A stretch of 64,000 nt of DNA from Blautia hominis (lineage in GTDB: Bacteria; Bacillota; Clostridia; Lachnospirales; Lachnospiraceae), in NCBI GenBank assembly GCA_002270465.1, contig NQOF01000001.1:994501-1058500 (forward strand), written 5' to 3'. Position numbers and translations under genes: made by a program. Numbering within the stretch: position 1 is the first letter of the stretch; each line of letters opens with the position of its first letter. The notes under the pieces are model-generated. The model saw only the letters and a program-made list of their open reading frames with translations. It was not told where the DNA came from and did no database searches. Shown here one piece after another: positions 28,160 through 37,255 of the stretch.

Positions 28160-28171
28160 GGATCACACTCC

Positions 28172-29125
28172 TTAATTCTTTCTGGCGGTCACAGACACCC
28201 ACTCGCCCTGATAGGTCACCTCCAGGACCTCAAGGCCGGCATCCTTCACTGCCTTCACCACAGTTTCTTCCTTATTATCAATAATTCCTGACGTGATATA
28301 AATGCCGCCCTTTTTCATCTGGTTCAGAATGACCGGAGTGAGGGGTACCAGCACATCGGCCAGAATATTGGCAGCCACAATATCGTATTTTTCATATCCC
28401 ACCTTGTCCTGGACGGTTTTGTCATCAATGATGTTTCCGATCATCATGTCAAAGCGCTCAGGCGGAATATCATTTACTTCCTTATTTTCCCCCACAGCGG
28501 GAACTGCACAAGGGTCCAAGTCTGTCCCCACAGCGTGTTTTGCTCCCAGTTTCAGGGCTACGATGGAAAGGATGCCGCTTCCGGTGCCCACATCCAGAAG
28601 TTCTGTCTCGGGCGTCACATATTTCTTGAGCTGACGGATGCAGAGCTGTGTGGTCTCATGCATCCCCGTGCCAAATGCAGTACCCGGGTCAATATGGATG
28701 ATCATGCGGTCTTTGTCCTCATCCTTCACCTCTTCCCAGGAAGGAATGATCAGGATATCATCCACATAGAACTGTTTGAAATACTGTTTCCAGTTGTTGA
28801 TCCAATCCTTGTCCTCTGTCTGGGAGGTGGTTACGGTTCCCTCACCGATATCCACAAAATTGCGGAGTTCCTCTAATTCAGCTTCCACTTTTTGCAGCAT
28901 TTCCTCCACGTTTTCATCCTCATCCAGATAGAAATTCAGATAGGCCACCCCGTCATCCTCCGGCATGTCCGGCAGGATATCCACAAACATCTGTTTTTTA
29001 TCCTCCTCGGTCAAAGGCTGTTTATCCTCTATCTCCGCACCCTGAATGCCGATATCCGCCAGTGTGGATATAATAATGTCCTCCGCGTCGGTTCTTGTTT
29101 TCAGTGTGAATTTATTCCATTTCAT
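28172..29125 (-). CDS. prmA: Ribosomal protein L11 methyltransferase PrmA
   Basis: This 317-aa class I methyltransferase has an N-terminal substrate-binding domain (MKWNKFTLKTRTDAEDIIIS), the linker with DPGTAFGTGMHETTQLC near residue 160, and SAM motif I ELLDVGTGSGILSIVALKLG. The later motif NILADVLVPL replaces the more common NIxAxPL. It trimethylates ribosomal protein L11. It heads the prmA-rsmE-desulfurase-thiI series, all on one strand with short gaps. Confidence 0.96.
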   Translation of the reverse strand: MKWNKFTLKTRTDAEDIIISTLADIGIQGAEIEDKQPLTEEDKKQMFVDILPDMPEDDGVAYLNFYLDEDENVEEMLQKVEAELEELRNFVDIGEGTVTTSQTEDKDWINNWKQYFKQFYVDDILIIPSWEEVKDEDKDRMIIHIDPGTAFGTGMHETTQLCIRQLKKYVTPETELLDVGTGSGILSIVALKLGAKHAVGTDLDPCAVPAVGENKEVNDIPPERFDMMIGNIIDDKTVQDKVGYEKYDIVAANILADVLVPLTPVILNQMKKGGIYITSGIIDNKEETVVKAVKDAGLEVLEVTYQGEWVSVTARKN

Positions 29126-29172
29126 ATATCATATTCTCCTTTCCGGCTGCCTCTGCAGTCCGTGAGATCAAA

Positions 29173-30090
29173 CTATACAAATAAAAACACCAGGGAGATC
29201 GTGGCTGCCGAAAGCACGGTAGACAAAATGATCCCCTCGGATATGGTCGTTGTTTCTTTCCCATACTGCTCTGCCATCATCATGGGCATGTTCGCCACCG
29301 GCAGAGACATCATAAGTACAATGGAAGCCCTCATAATATAATCCGGCAAAAACGGTTTTAACAGCAGGGCCAGGGCTATAGGCACTGCAATAAAACGGAT
29401 GGCAGTAAAAAGCAGAAGCCTTTTGTTTTTAAACACACTGCCCAGATTCATTCCCACCAGAGACATGCCGATCACGAGCAGGGATAAAAGGGTGCAGGCA
29501 TTGCCGCAGTAATTTACCAGTGACTGCAGATCCGCCGGGATCTTTATATTGAACCAATAGATAATGAATGCAAGGATGCAGGCAATAAATCCGGGGCTGA
29601 AGATATCGGTCCAGGACTGCTCCACCCCTGCTACGCCTTTTTTCACCAGCATGATCCCAAAGGTGAAGATCACCACATTGAACAGAAAGTTAAAGACGAT
29701 CACATACACCATGGATTTCGGCCCAAGCACTGCAGACGCCACCGGCAGTCCGATAAAACCCAGATTGCCGAATACGGTCATCAGAATGTATGCCTCTCTC
29801 TGGGAAACAGGCACCCGCAGGATTTTTGTCAGAGTATATCCCAGTATTATGAGAAAGGCAAAACAAAGAATGCCGATCAGGGCAACCAGGCCCACATTTT
29901 TTCTGGATATGGAGGTCAGGTCGCTGAACATGCTGGAAATGATCAGAGCCGGGGAGCAGAGGTTTAATACCAGTGCTGACATGTCTTTGGATGCAGCGGA
30001 AGATATAATGCGCCTTTTGTGCAGGAAAAATCCTGCCATGATCAATGCGAATATTATTATCATCTGCTTCATAACTACAAGACCGCTCAT
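29173..30090 (-). CDS. AEC-family transporter (auxin efflux carrier-like)
   Basis: This 305-aa integral membrane protein has about ten hydrophobic segments in two halves and family-typical runs NLCSPALIISSMFS near residue 45, FGNLGFIGLPVASAVLG near residue 110 and LPVANMPMMMAEQYG near residue 265. Bacterial members include malate, oxalate and other organic-acid transporters; the substrate here is unknown. It has its own promoter and lies downstream of the 202-bp palindrome. The in-frame ATG seven codons in is an alternative start. Confidence 0.85.
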   Translation of the reverse strand: MSGLVVMKQMIIIFALIMAGFFLHKRRIISSAASKDMSALVLNLCSPALIISSMFSDLTSISRKNVGLVALIGILCFAFLIILGYTLTKILRVPVSQREAYILMTVFGNLGFIGLPVASAVLGPKSMVYVIVFNFLFNVVIFTFGIMLVKKGVAGVEQSWTDIFSPGFIACILAFIIYWFNIKIPADLQSLVNYCGNACTLLSLLVIGMSLVGMNLGSVFKNKRLLLFTAIRFIAVPIALALLLKPFLPDYIMRASIVLMMSLPVANMPMMMAEQYGKETTTISEGIILSTVLSAATISLVFLFV

Positions 30091-30127
30091 TTTTTATACA
30101 CTCTCCGCTTTTGTATTCAATATTCCT

Positions 30128-30156
30128 ATTATATATAAAAAATTTGAGGATTGCAA
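30128..30156 (-). promoter_or_regulatory. SigA-type promoter of the AEC transporter gene
   Basis: TTGCAA (30151-30156) and a consensus TATAAT (30128-30133) are 17 bp apart on the minus strand. Confidence 0.75.
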
Positions 30157-30206
30157 TGATAAATAGAATTGGGTTTTAGAAATGCGATTTAGAATCAAGG
30201 GGGGAC

Positions 30207-30408
30207 GGAAACAGGGCAGGAAGGGGCCGGGGATGTATCTTTGCAGCCGCTCGACGTTCCAGAACCTGTGAACTAACCAATAACTGCGGCTAAGACGGTC
30301 ACCAGAGGGTTCCCGCCTAAGTCTCCGTAATTGGTGGATTTCACAGAACCTTCCACTTAGCCTCGCTGCTGCAAAGATACATCCCCGGCCCCTTCCTGCC
30401 CTGTTTCC
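30207..30408. repeat. 202-bp palindrome with 41-bp perfect arms
   Basis: The sequence 30207-30247 is exactly complementary to 30368-30408. The interior (30248-30367) is itself an imperfect palindrome centred near 30308, so the strand could fold almost end to end. There is no open frame and no obvious target duplication. It lies between the MFS gene stop and the AEC promoter. It shares architecture, but not sequence, with the element at 10615-10858. It may be a MITE-like insertion or a structured transcript end. Confidence 0.9.
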
Positions 30409-30447
30409 TGGTTTTCTATGGCGGTAGATAGTATTTAAAAATAAAGA

Positions 30448-31725
30448 TCATATTTTTACTGTTTTTTCGGATATTCTTCCTGCTGTTACTCTGGCTTTTC
30501 TGCAGAGAAGGACAGTAAAAAACTGGAATACGGTGAGTAGGAGCAGGCTTGCGAGTTGTGCCTGTAGTGCACCGTGGAATATGGTGTTGATCACGGCGAA
30601 GGCGAAGAGTCCCGCACATCTTCCCACTACCACGAATACCTCGTGGAATGCCAGAAGTTCGGGTGTGTACTGCTCTGCTTCCGGTACGCTTTGGGATATA
30701 TCAAAAAAGGTTGTGTAGCAGGATATTTCTATCATACCCGCGAAAAATGCATTGATGACGGCAAACACTACCACCATCACCGGGTTGACGTCCCATAGGC
30801 TTATCAGGGAAACGCCGGTTAGGATGCAGATAGCGGCCACCATGTATTTCTGCCTATTGTCAGGCCGTATAAAATGGCTCATAAACCAGAAGCACAGAAT
30901 GGAGGCCGCGCCGCTCAAAAAGGAATTGCACCCGATCAGAAACTCGTTTTTTACCAGTTGGTATAGGATCATGTTGAGGATGAACATGAAGGTTCCCTCC
31001 CGGACACCTTTCATGGTCTCTCCCAGCAGGCCATAGAGTATTTGGCGTTTTTGGCAGATTAGCTTCAGGAATTTCAGATAGTGTACTCCGGGCTTTTCCC
31101 GGTGCCGGATTTCATTTGGAAGCCGGAAAACTGCCAGCAGTGTTGCGAACGCCACCAGGAAAGCCACTATGAAAACAACCACATAGCCTTTTACACCTCC
31201 GATAAGAGAGATCAGGCTTCCTGAGAAAAGGGGGACCAGCAGATTGACTGCCGCGCTGAAAATGCTGATGATCCCCATGCCGCTGTCTCTGTTCCAGGTC
31301 TCTGTGCAGGACAGGATCATCCTGCCGTAGCTGATGTAATAAAATCCGTCTGCCATGCCGTTGGCAAGCCCAAACAGCATATAATACTGCCCCACCCGGT
31401 CCTGAAAAAGGATGTAGCACAGATACAGAAGGTTGTATCCCAGAATACCGATGACGGCTGTGACTTTGCTCTGTGTCCGGTGCATGATGTGGGCAGATAA
31501 AAGCATCATGACGGCGCAGGCAGCAAAGATTGCGCCATTGTAAAACAGAGTGGAATTGATGCTCCCTGTCTGGTTCATCAGCAGTGTATTGATAAAGATG
31601 CCGGGTATTCTGGTAAATACCAGGAACAGGGTGTGTACCAGAAGGAACTGGTAGTAATGGTGCCCCAGCGCGGTTCCCCCCAGCACATATTTGATTTTTC
31701 TTTTTATGCTGTGTTCTCTTTTCAC
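30448..31725 (-). CDS. MFS transporter in the alpha-galactoside operon
   Basis: This 425-aa protein has about 12 membrane segments and a cytoplasmic central loop near residues 205-230, the layout of the major facilitator superfamily. The start is GTG at 31725, with GAGG upstream. It lies 16 bases after the alpha-galactosidase, so it is probably co-transcribed and may import a related sugar or export a product. I cannot name the substrate; the segments resemble YqgE/YkuC-like MFS proteins only loosely. Confidence 0.8.
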   Translation of the reverse strand: MKREHSIKRKIKYVLGGTALGHHYYQFLLVHTLFLVFTRIPGIFINTLLMNQTGSINSTLFYNGAIFAACAVMMLLSAHIMHRTQSKVTAVIGILGYNLLYLCYILFQDRVGQYYMLFGLANGMADGFYYISYGRMILSCTETWNRDSGMGIISIFSAAVNLLVPLFSGSLISLIGGVKGYVVVFIVAFLVAFATLLAVFRLPNEIRHREKPGVHYLKFLKLICQKRQILYGLLGETMKGVREGTFMFILNMILYQLVKNEFLIGCNSFLSGAASILCFWFMSHFIRPDNRQKYMVAAICILTGVSLISLWDVNPVMVVVFAVINAFFAGMIEISCYTTFFDISQSVPEAEQYTPELLAFHEVFVVVGRCAGLFAFAVINTIFHGALQAQLASLLLLTVFQFFTVLLCRKARVTAGRISEKTVKI

Positions 31726-31741
31726 TACATAAATGCCTCAC

Positions 31742-33820
31742 TTAGCCCATGCGGCTAAAAGTAAATACTCTTGCTGTTTTAGGTTCTAATTTAATATGGA
31801 GACACTCCGTATCCGCTTTATATTTGTAATCGGTTTTCATATCCACGGGATACATGCATCTTACATCTTTTACCTGACAGCCATTCTTCTGAAGGGGGAT
31901 GCGGAATTCTTTTTCCCCTTCACCTTTGGTCCTCCATACAGCCAGGTAGCATCTGTCCCCGCACTGCATTCCATAGCTCAGGTATTCGTCAGAAAAGGAT
32001 GCAAGCCCTGTGGGCCAGAAGGGAAGGCCTTCTTTAATGTCTTCTCGTATCTCTTTATATAAGCGGATACCATCCGTCACATGGCGCATCCTGCTATCCC
32101 CGATCTGTCCCAGATACCCGCTCTGGTGGATGCGCAGAAGCATGGCATTTACCATGTTGAAGACAGCCTCCTCGTCTGTTCCCCGGATGAGAGGATAGGA
32201 CCAGATTGCAGCCTGTTCCGGCGCACACGCTGTAGCACAGTTTGCTGCAATGGCTGCCATTTTTATATAATCTGTCTGGTCTGTGACAGACTGGATGCTC
32301 TGCCTGGAGAGCATGGAATACTCCATGCGCATACCGCCGCTGCTGCAGTTTTCGATGATCAGATCCGGATAGGTTTCAAACACCCGGTCAAGCCAGGCCA
32401 GATATGCACGGTTGTGCTCCAGCAGTCCCGCGCCGGCGCTGTCTGCATCCCGGTCTGTACCCACACCGCAGTCTATGTTATAGTCCATCTTAATATAGCC
32501 AACCCCGTATTCCTCCACAAGACGTCTGATCACGCCCATGGCGTACTCCTGCACCTGGGGATTTCTGAAATCCAGCTGGTATCTGCAGTGGTCAATAATG
32601 GCCTGCCCGTTTCTCTGGAAAAACCAGTCTTTTGGCACCTTATCCACCATAGGGCACTTGGTTCCCATGACCTCCAGCTCTAACCACAGGCCGGGTATCA
32701 TATCGCGGCTTCTGATATATTGAATGACCTCCTCGATCCCCCCCGGAAACCTTTTTTGACTGGGCAGCCATTCTCCCACGCCGTCCCACCAGTGACCGTC
32801 AGAATACCACCCGCAGTCCACACAGAAATACTCACATCCCGCCTCTTTCGCCGCGTCGATCAGGGGCTTTAACACCTCTGTTGTGGGGTCACCCATCAGA
32901 CAGTTCATATAATCATTAAAGATAACCGGAAGCGTCTCATTGTCCTTGTTCTGCCTCCTGATCCTTCTCCTGTACTGTGTCATGGCTCCTATGCTCTCCT
33001 GGAATTCCCCGCCTGTCACGGCAACCGCACAGGGAACGGAGGTAAAGCTTTCCCCCGGACGCAGGTTAATCATCCAGCCGTTTTCCTGGAACGTGGGGCC
33101 TGAGATCTGGAGATACAACTGCTCCCTGATATCGCTGATCTCCCAGTGCCAGGAGCCGCTGGTCTCTATCTCCCAGGTCATGGACGTGTCCGTCTCTGTG
33201 TTGTAATAACAGCCCATCGGCAAAAATTCGTCACACCCCCAGCTTCCTGTCTTGCTGTAGGAGATGCGTTTCATGGAAAAGGTGTTTACAACGTCATATC
33301 CCAGTTCGTTCAATGTATATTTTTTCCACTGTGCCTCCCCAAACCATGTATTATGGGGAATGTAAAGCAGCCCATTCTTGTCGCGGGGCTGTTGGCATCC
33401 ACCGGAAAGGCCCGTAAAGGCAAAGGAGGACAGGTACTCCACCGCGTAGGTTCTTTTCCCCTGGTTTTTCAGCTCGTTCCAGCACCTCACAACAGGAATA
33501 TCGTTGTAGAACTGCATATGTGTGATCAGTTTCAATCCTTCATAGTCCTGCTGTATCTCCAGCTTCCTGCCATATTCATTTTCATGATCCGTATGGGTCT
33601 CATATTTCATAAGCAGGGATGGGCTGCTACCTGTGTGTTTATTTCCGTGATGGTCGCACTGGTCAAATCCGCTGGCCTGCATCTCTGCCAGTGTGCAGAC
33701 ATGCAGGTCCTCCTGCGCAGTCTCTGTCCTCCCCGGACAGCGGGAAAAGTGGGTGAACGCTGCCGCCTTTCCTTTTTCCAGTACCAAATTCATATAAATG
33801 CCGTTTTCAGCAATCTGCAT
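31742..33820 (-). CDS. Alpha-galactosidase, GH36-type
   Basis: This 692-aa glycoside hydrolase has an N-terminal beta-rich domain (to about residue 290), then a TIM barrel with YFCVDCGWY (Asp335), the nucleophile segment GYIKMDYN (Asp446) and ENCSSGGMRMEYSML. In characterised GH36 enzymes the residue after the GGGR run is the Asp acid/base; here it is Glu500 and the third Gly is Met. It should release galactose from raffinose-type sugars, most likely in the cytoplasm since no signal peptide is visible. I chose ATG at 33820 behind AAAGGAG; upstream codons to 33901 lack family similarity. It lies downstream of the sugar ABC genes. Confidence 0.88.
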   Translation of the reverse strand: MQIAENGIYMNLVLEKGKAAAFTHFSRCPGRTETAQEDLHVCTLAEMQASGFDQCDHHGNKHTGSSPSLLMKYETHTDHENEYGRKLEIQQDYEGLKLITHMQFYNDIPVVRCWNELKNQGKRTYAVEYLSSFAFTGLSGGCQQPRDKNGLLYIPHNTWFGEAQWKKYTLNELGYDVVNTFSMKRISYSKTGSWGCDEFLPMGCYYNTETDTSMTWEIETSGSWHWEISDIREQLYLQISGPTFQENGWMINLRPGESFTSVPCAVAVTGGEFQESIGAMTQYRRRIRRQNKDNETLPVIFNDYMNCLMGDPTTEVLKPLIDAAKEAGCEYFCVDCGWYSDGHWWDGVGEWLPSQKRFPGGIEEVIQYIRSRDMIPGLWLELEVMGTKCPMVDKVPKDWFFQRNGQAIIDHCRYQLDFRNPQVQEYAMGVIRRLVEEYGVGYIKMDYNIDCGVGTDRDADSAGAGLLEHNRAYLAWLDRVFETYPDLIIENCSSGGMRMEYSMLSRQSIQSVTDQTDYIKMAAIAANCATACAPEQAAIWSYPLIRGTDEEAVFNMVNAMLLRIHQSGYLGQIGDSRMRHVTDGIRLYKEIREDIKEGLPFWPTGLASFSDEYLSYGMQCGDRCYLAVWRTKGEGEKEFRIPLQKNGCQVKDVRCMYPVDMKTDYKYKADTECLHIKLEPKTARVFTFSRMG

Positions 33821-33909
33821 TGTTGTTTTCTCCTTTATTCTAATTAATCGTGGGGCAAAAGCCCCCAGGCGGGAAAGTGTGTGTTTTCCCACTGTGCTCA
33901 TGCCGTATA

Positions 33910-34737
33910 TCAGCCCTTGATCCCCGTCTGGGCAATTCCTTCAATAAACTGTTTCTGACACAAAATGTAGATGACAAGCATGGGCACCGTGGCAATGACA
34001 CTGCCTGCCATCATGGCCCCCTTGTTGGTGTGGCACACACCCTGCAGAACACTCAGGCCTGCGGAAAGGGGCATATGATTCAGATCATTATTGGCGATCA
34101 GGGGCCACATCAGATCTTTCCAGGCAAACAGGGCCGTAAAAATAGCCAGGGATGCAATGGTGGATCTTGTGATGGGGACCATGATCTTTATGAAGGTCTG
34201 CCACGGATTGCAGCCATCCAGTATGGCAGCTTCCTCCAGTTCCTTTGGCAGAGACATGTACTGCTGCCTGAGCAGGAAGGTTCCAAAAGCACTGACCAGA
34301 GCCGGGAATACCAGGGCAAATACGGTATTCAGCATATTGATCTTGGACAGCATCATATACTGGGGAACAATGAAGATCTGTCCCGGCACCATCATCTGCA
34401 GCAGCACGATCCCAAACAGAAGGTTCTTAAAAGGGAACTGGAGTCTGGCGAACCCGTAGCCGGCCATACTTGAAAAGATCACCGCGCACAGCACTCGCCC
34501 TGCTATCATCAGCAGCGTATTTCCATACAGCCGCAGAAATGGCACTGCGTCCAAAGCCTGGCGGAAATTCTCTGTATTTTCAAAACTGGACGGAAAAATC
34601 CGCATGGGTATCATCATCTGCTCCCCCACTGTTTTAAAGGAGGACAAAACCATCCAGAAGAACGGAAAAAGCATAATGATACTGCCTGTTATCAAAATAA
34701 CATGTGTTCCTACATGTATTTGTCTCTTTGTCTGCAT
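33910..34737 (-). CDS. Carbohydrate ABC importer permease (MalG type)
   Basis: This 275-aa inner-membrane permease has six predicted helices and the EAA loop that docks the ATPase near residue 180 (EEAAILDGCNPWQTFIKIMVP). The C-terminal GIAQTGIKG end is typical of the CUT1 family. It pairs with the permease encoded 12 bases upstream and the binding protein at 35705-37000. No ATPase gene is present in the cluster. Confidence 0.93.
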   Translation of the reverse strand: MQTKRQIHVGTHVILITGSIIMLFPFFWMVLSSFKTVGEQMMIPMRIFPSSFENTENFRQALDAVPFLRLYGNTLLMIAGRVLCAVIFSSMAGYGFARLQFPFKNLLFGIVLLQMMVPGQIFIVPQYMMLSKINMLNTVFALVFPALVSAFGTFLLRQQYMSLPKELEEAAILDGCNPWQTFIKIMVPITRSTIASLAIFTALFAWKDLMWPLIANNDLNHMPLSAGLSVLQGVCHTNKGAMMAGSVIATVPMLVIYILCQKQFIEGIAQTGIKG

Positions 34738-34749
34738 ACTTTTTTCCTC

Positions 34750-35637
34750 CTAATCGTAATGTACCATCTTTTTCTGGGCTGCGAACTGTACTGCCGTAAA
34801 TATCATGATCACACAGAGGGTGATAATGGAGATGGCGGAGGCATAGGGTTTATCCTGTACCACAAACGCCTCCCTGTAATACTGAAACATGATGGTCCGC
34901 ACAGAATCCATAGCTTTTGATGTGTTGTTTCCATAAAGCATGTAAATAAGGTCAAACTGGGTCAGAGAACCGATAAATCCCGTTATTGTCAGGAAGAATA
35001 CACTGGGTGAAATAAGCGGCACGGTTATCTTAAAAAGCTTTACAAAACCATTGGCGCCGTCAATGGCTGCCGCCTCATAATAGGTTTTCGGCACGTTTGT
35101 GATCGCCACGATCAAAATGATGATCTGCTGCCCCATTCCGCCCCAGATAGCAATAATGACAATGGACAGCATGGCGTATTTGGGATCATTTAACCAGGAA
35201 TGGGTCCGGAATCCCAGTCCTCCCAGAAGCTGGTTCAAAGCTCCGAACTCTGTATTATAAAGCCAGGACCAAACCATGGCCACTGCCGCGGGAGCTGCCA
35301 CCATAGGCGTAAAATAGATTACCCGGTACACACCGGTACCCCTGATCTTTTTGCTCATAAGCCATGCCAGCAGCAGACTGATAAATATCCCTCCCGGCAC
35401 CGACAAGGCCGAGAATACTAATGTATTTCTGAGGCCGATCCACACTTCCCTATCCTGGAATACCCGGATATAATTCTGAAGTCCGGCGAATATATACTCG
35501 TCAAATCCTGTACTCTGGGAAAAGCTTAGGATCATGGTCTTGATAATAGGATAAATATTCAGAATCAGCAGTCCGATGATGGTCGGCGCGATAAAGAAAT
35601 ACCCCCAGAGCCATTTCTTTACTTTTCTTTTTTTCAT
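34750..35637 (-). CDS. Carbohydrate ABC importer permease (MalF/UgpA type)
   Basis: This 295-aa permease has six helices, the first at about residues 10-30 (WGYFFIAPTIIGLLIL), and the EAA loop near residue 200 (YEAAAIDGANGFVKLFKITVP). I chose ATG at 35637 behind GGAGGG; an in-frame start 12 codons upstream contains the ribosome site. It forms the channel with the MalG-type partner and is predicted to take up alpha-galactosides, given the GH36 gene in the same operon. Confidence 0.93.
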   Translation of the reverse strand: MKKRKVKKWLWGYFFIAPTIIGLLILNIYPIIKTMILSFSQSTGFDEYIFAGLQNYIRVFQDREVWIGLRNTLVFSALSVPGGIFISLLLAWLMSKKIRGTGVYRVIYFTPMVAAPAAVAMVWSWLYNTEFGALNQLLGGLGFRTHSWLNDPKYAMLSIVIIAIWGGMGQQIIILIVAITNVPKTYYEAAAIDGANGFVKLFKITVPLISPSVFFLTITGFIGSLTQFDLIYMLYGNNTSKAMDSVRTIMFQYYREAFVVQDKPYASAISIITLCVIMIFTAVQFAAQKKMVHYD

Positions 35638-35704
35638 CTCTTCACCCTCCATTAGAACAGGGCTGCCCAGCACACCCGGCTGAAGGCAGCCCCATTATCA
35701 GAGT

Positions 35705-37000
35705 CTATTTTTCTTTTGCAAGTATCTCATTCATTTCTTTGGATGCATCTGTGAATCCCTCTTTCGGAGAGATCTCTCCGTTCAGGATCTTTGCCACATA
35801 GTCGTTCATCACTGCCTCCCACTGGGATTTTGATTCTGTGCCTACAAACTGCACGCCGTAATCCAGGCCGTCCAGAATAACTTTTGTATCGTACTCCGCT
35901 TCATGCGCCTTGCTCCAGTCTTCTTCCACACCGTTAAAAGCCGGGATCGCAGGGCCGTTTACGGCATCCTTCATTCCCTGTTCGCTGCTGGCATATGCCA
36001 CAAATTTCTTAGCCGCGTCCATATTTTTGCAGTTCTTTGGTATGGACAAGGCGATTCCGTTACTCTGGGTGGCTTTCACACCTTCCGGTCCGGCCGGGAG
36101 CGGTGCAATGGCGAACTTATCTTTCATGATCTCATTGTCCGTATAATTGTTGAGCTGCCAGTTTCCCTGGAACTGCATGGCAACGGTTCCGGTGGCAAAC
36201 ATGCTGATATAATCCACTTCCGCCTGCATTTCCTGGGACGGAGAATACTGCTGCAGCTTTACGAAAAAGTCCATAGCCTCAATAGATTTGGGATTGTCCA
36301 GGCCTGATACGTTCTTTGCCTCGTCAATGATGCTTCCGCCGTTCTGATAGAGCAGATTCCCCCAGCTCTCCTGGCTGTTATTGTAGGCATTAAATCCGTA
36401 AATCCCTTTTTCTTTGTCCGTAAGTTTCTGCGCTGCTTCCTCTAAGTCAGCCCAGGTCCAGGAGTCATCCGGATATGCCACCCCGGCATTGTCAAAAATC
36501 TCTTTATTATATACCAGTATCACGCAGTCCTTATCTTTCGGAACACCGTAGTGTTTATCCTCCGTTGTGAAAAGCCTGGTGATCCCTTCCGGGTAGTTGT
36601 CATAGCTGAAGGTATCGTCTATCTCCGCCAGGTCATCAAGCTGCGCCAGCTTATCCCCATTCACATATTTTGCAATCGTATTGGTGTGCATGGTTACAAT
36701 ATCCGCCATGTTTCCACTGGTGGCAGCTGCCTCCAGCTTTGTCCAGTATTCACCCCAGGGCGTGATCTGGATCTCCACTTTGATGTCCGGATATACCTTA
36801 TTGAAACCATCGATGGTGGCCTGGATGGAATCCTTCTGGTTTTCATTCCACGTTGCATAGGTGAGCGTCACACCGTCTTTGCTGCTCCCTGTCTTCTCCT
36901 TTTCTCCTCCCCCTGCATCGCTGCTGCCTGTGCCGCATGCACACAGAGAACCTGCCATAAGTGCTGCCAATAAGAAACTCCCATACTTTTTATTCTTCAT
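35705..37000 (-). CDS. Sugar-binding lipoprotein of the alpha-galactoside ABC importer
   Basis: This 431-aa family 1 solute-binding protein has a lipoprotein signal ending LCACGTGSS, with the lipidated Cys near residue 22, then a Gly/Ser/Lys linker. The mature part shows VTLTYATWNENQKDSIQATI, GVPKDKDCVILVYNKEIFD and GIALSIPKNCKNMDAAKKFV, all typical of CUT1 receptors. It is the first gene of the operon, with a promoter at 37099-37127 next to the divergent AraC regulator. Raffinose or melibiose is the best guess for the ligand. Confidence 0.92.
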   Translation of the reverse strand: MKNKKYGSFLLAALMAGSLCACGTGSSDAGGGEKEKTGSSKDGVTLTYATWNENQKDSIQATIDGFNKVYPDIKVEIQITPWGEYWTKLEAAATSGNMADIVTMHTNTIAKYVNGDKLAQLDDLAEIDDTFSYDNYPEGITRLFTTEDKHYGVPKDKDCVILVYNKEIFDNAGVAYPDDSWTWADLEEAAQKLTDKEKGIYGFNAYNNSQESWGNLLYQNGGSIIDEAKNVSGLDNPKSIEAMDFFVKLQQYSPSQEMQAEVDYISMFATGTVAMQFQGNWQLNNYTDNEIMKDKFAIAPLPAGPEGVKATQSNGIALSIPKNCKNMDAAKKFVAYASSEQGMKDAVNGPAIPAFNGVEEDWSKAHEAEYDTKVILDGLDYGVQFVGTESKSQWEAVMNDYVAKILNGEISPKEGFTDASKEMNEILAKEK

Positions 37001-37098
37001 GATTCTTCTCCTGTTCCTTTATTTTTTTCGTTTTTGCTGCTGCCCGCTGTGCACACACGGTATATGTATTTCCTGCTGCTTATGTATGGAATTATAAT

Positions 37099-37127
37099 AT
37101 TGTAGCCTCCCTTTTTGCTACCTTCAA
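37099..37127 (-). promoter_or_regulatory. Promoter of the alpha-galactoside operon
   Basis: TTGAAG (37122-37127) and TACAAT (37099-37104) are 17 bp apart on the minus strand. A partial inverted repeat GTAGC/GCTAC fills the spacer (37102-37121) and could be a regulator site. Confidence 0.6.
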
Positions 37128-37255
37128 AAATTGCATATTGCCAAATGTAACAAGCTATTATCTATGACATACTTTTGCTTTCTCAAATGATATATTTAAA
37201 CACAAGGCTTTTCGTTAATTTGTATATTTTTCATATAAAAGGAGAGGATAAGGAT

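Noticed and set aside
30207-30408. Remnant of an insertion sequence
   Set aside because: No transposase fragment and no evident target duplication; kept only as a palindromic repeat.
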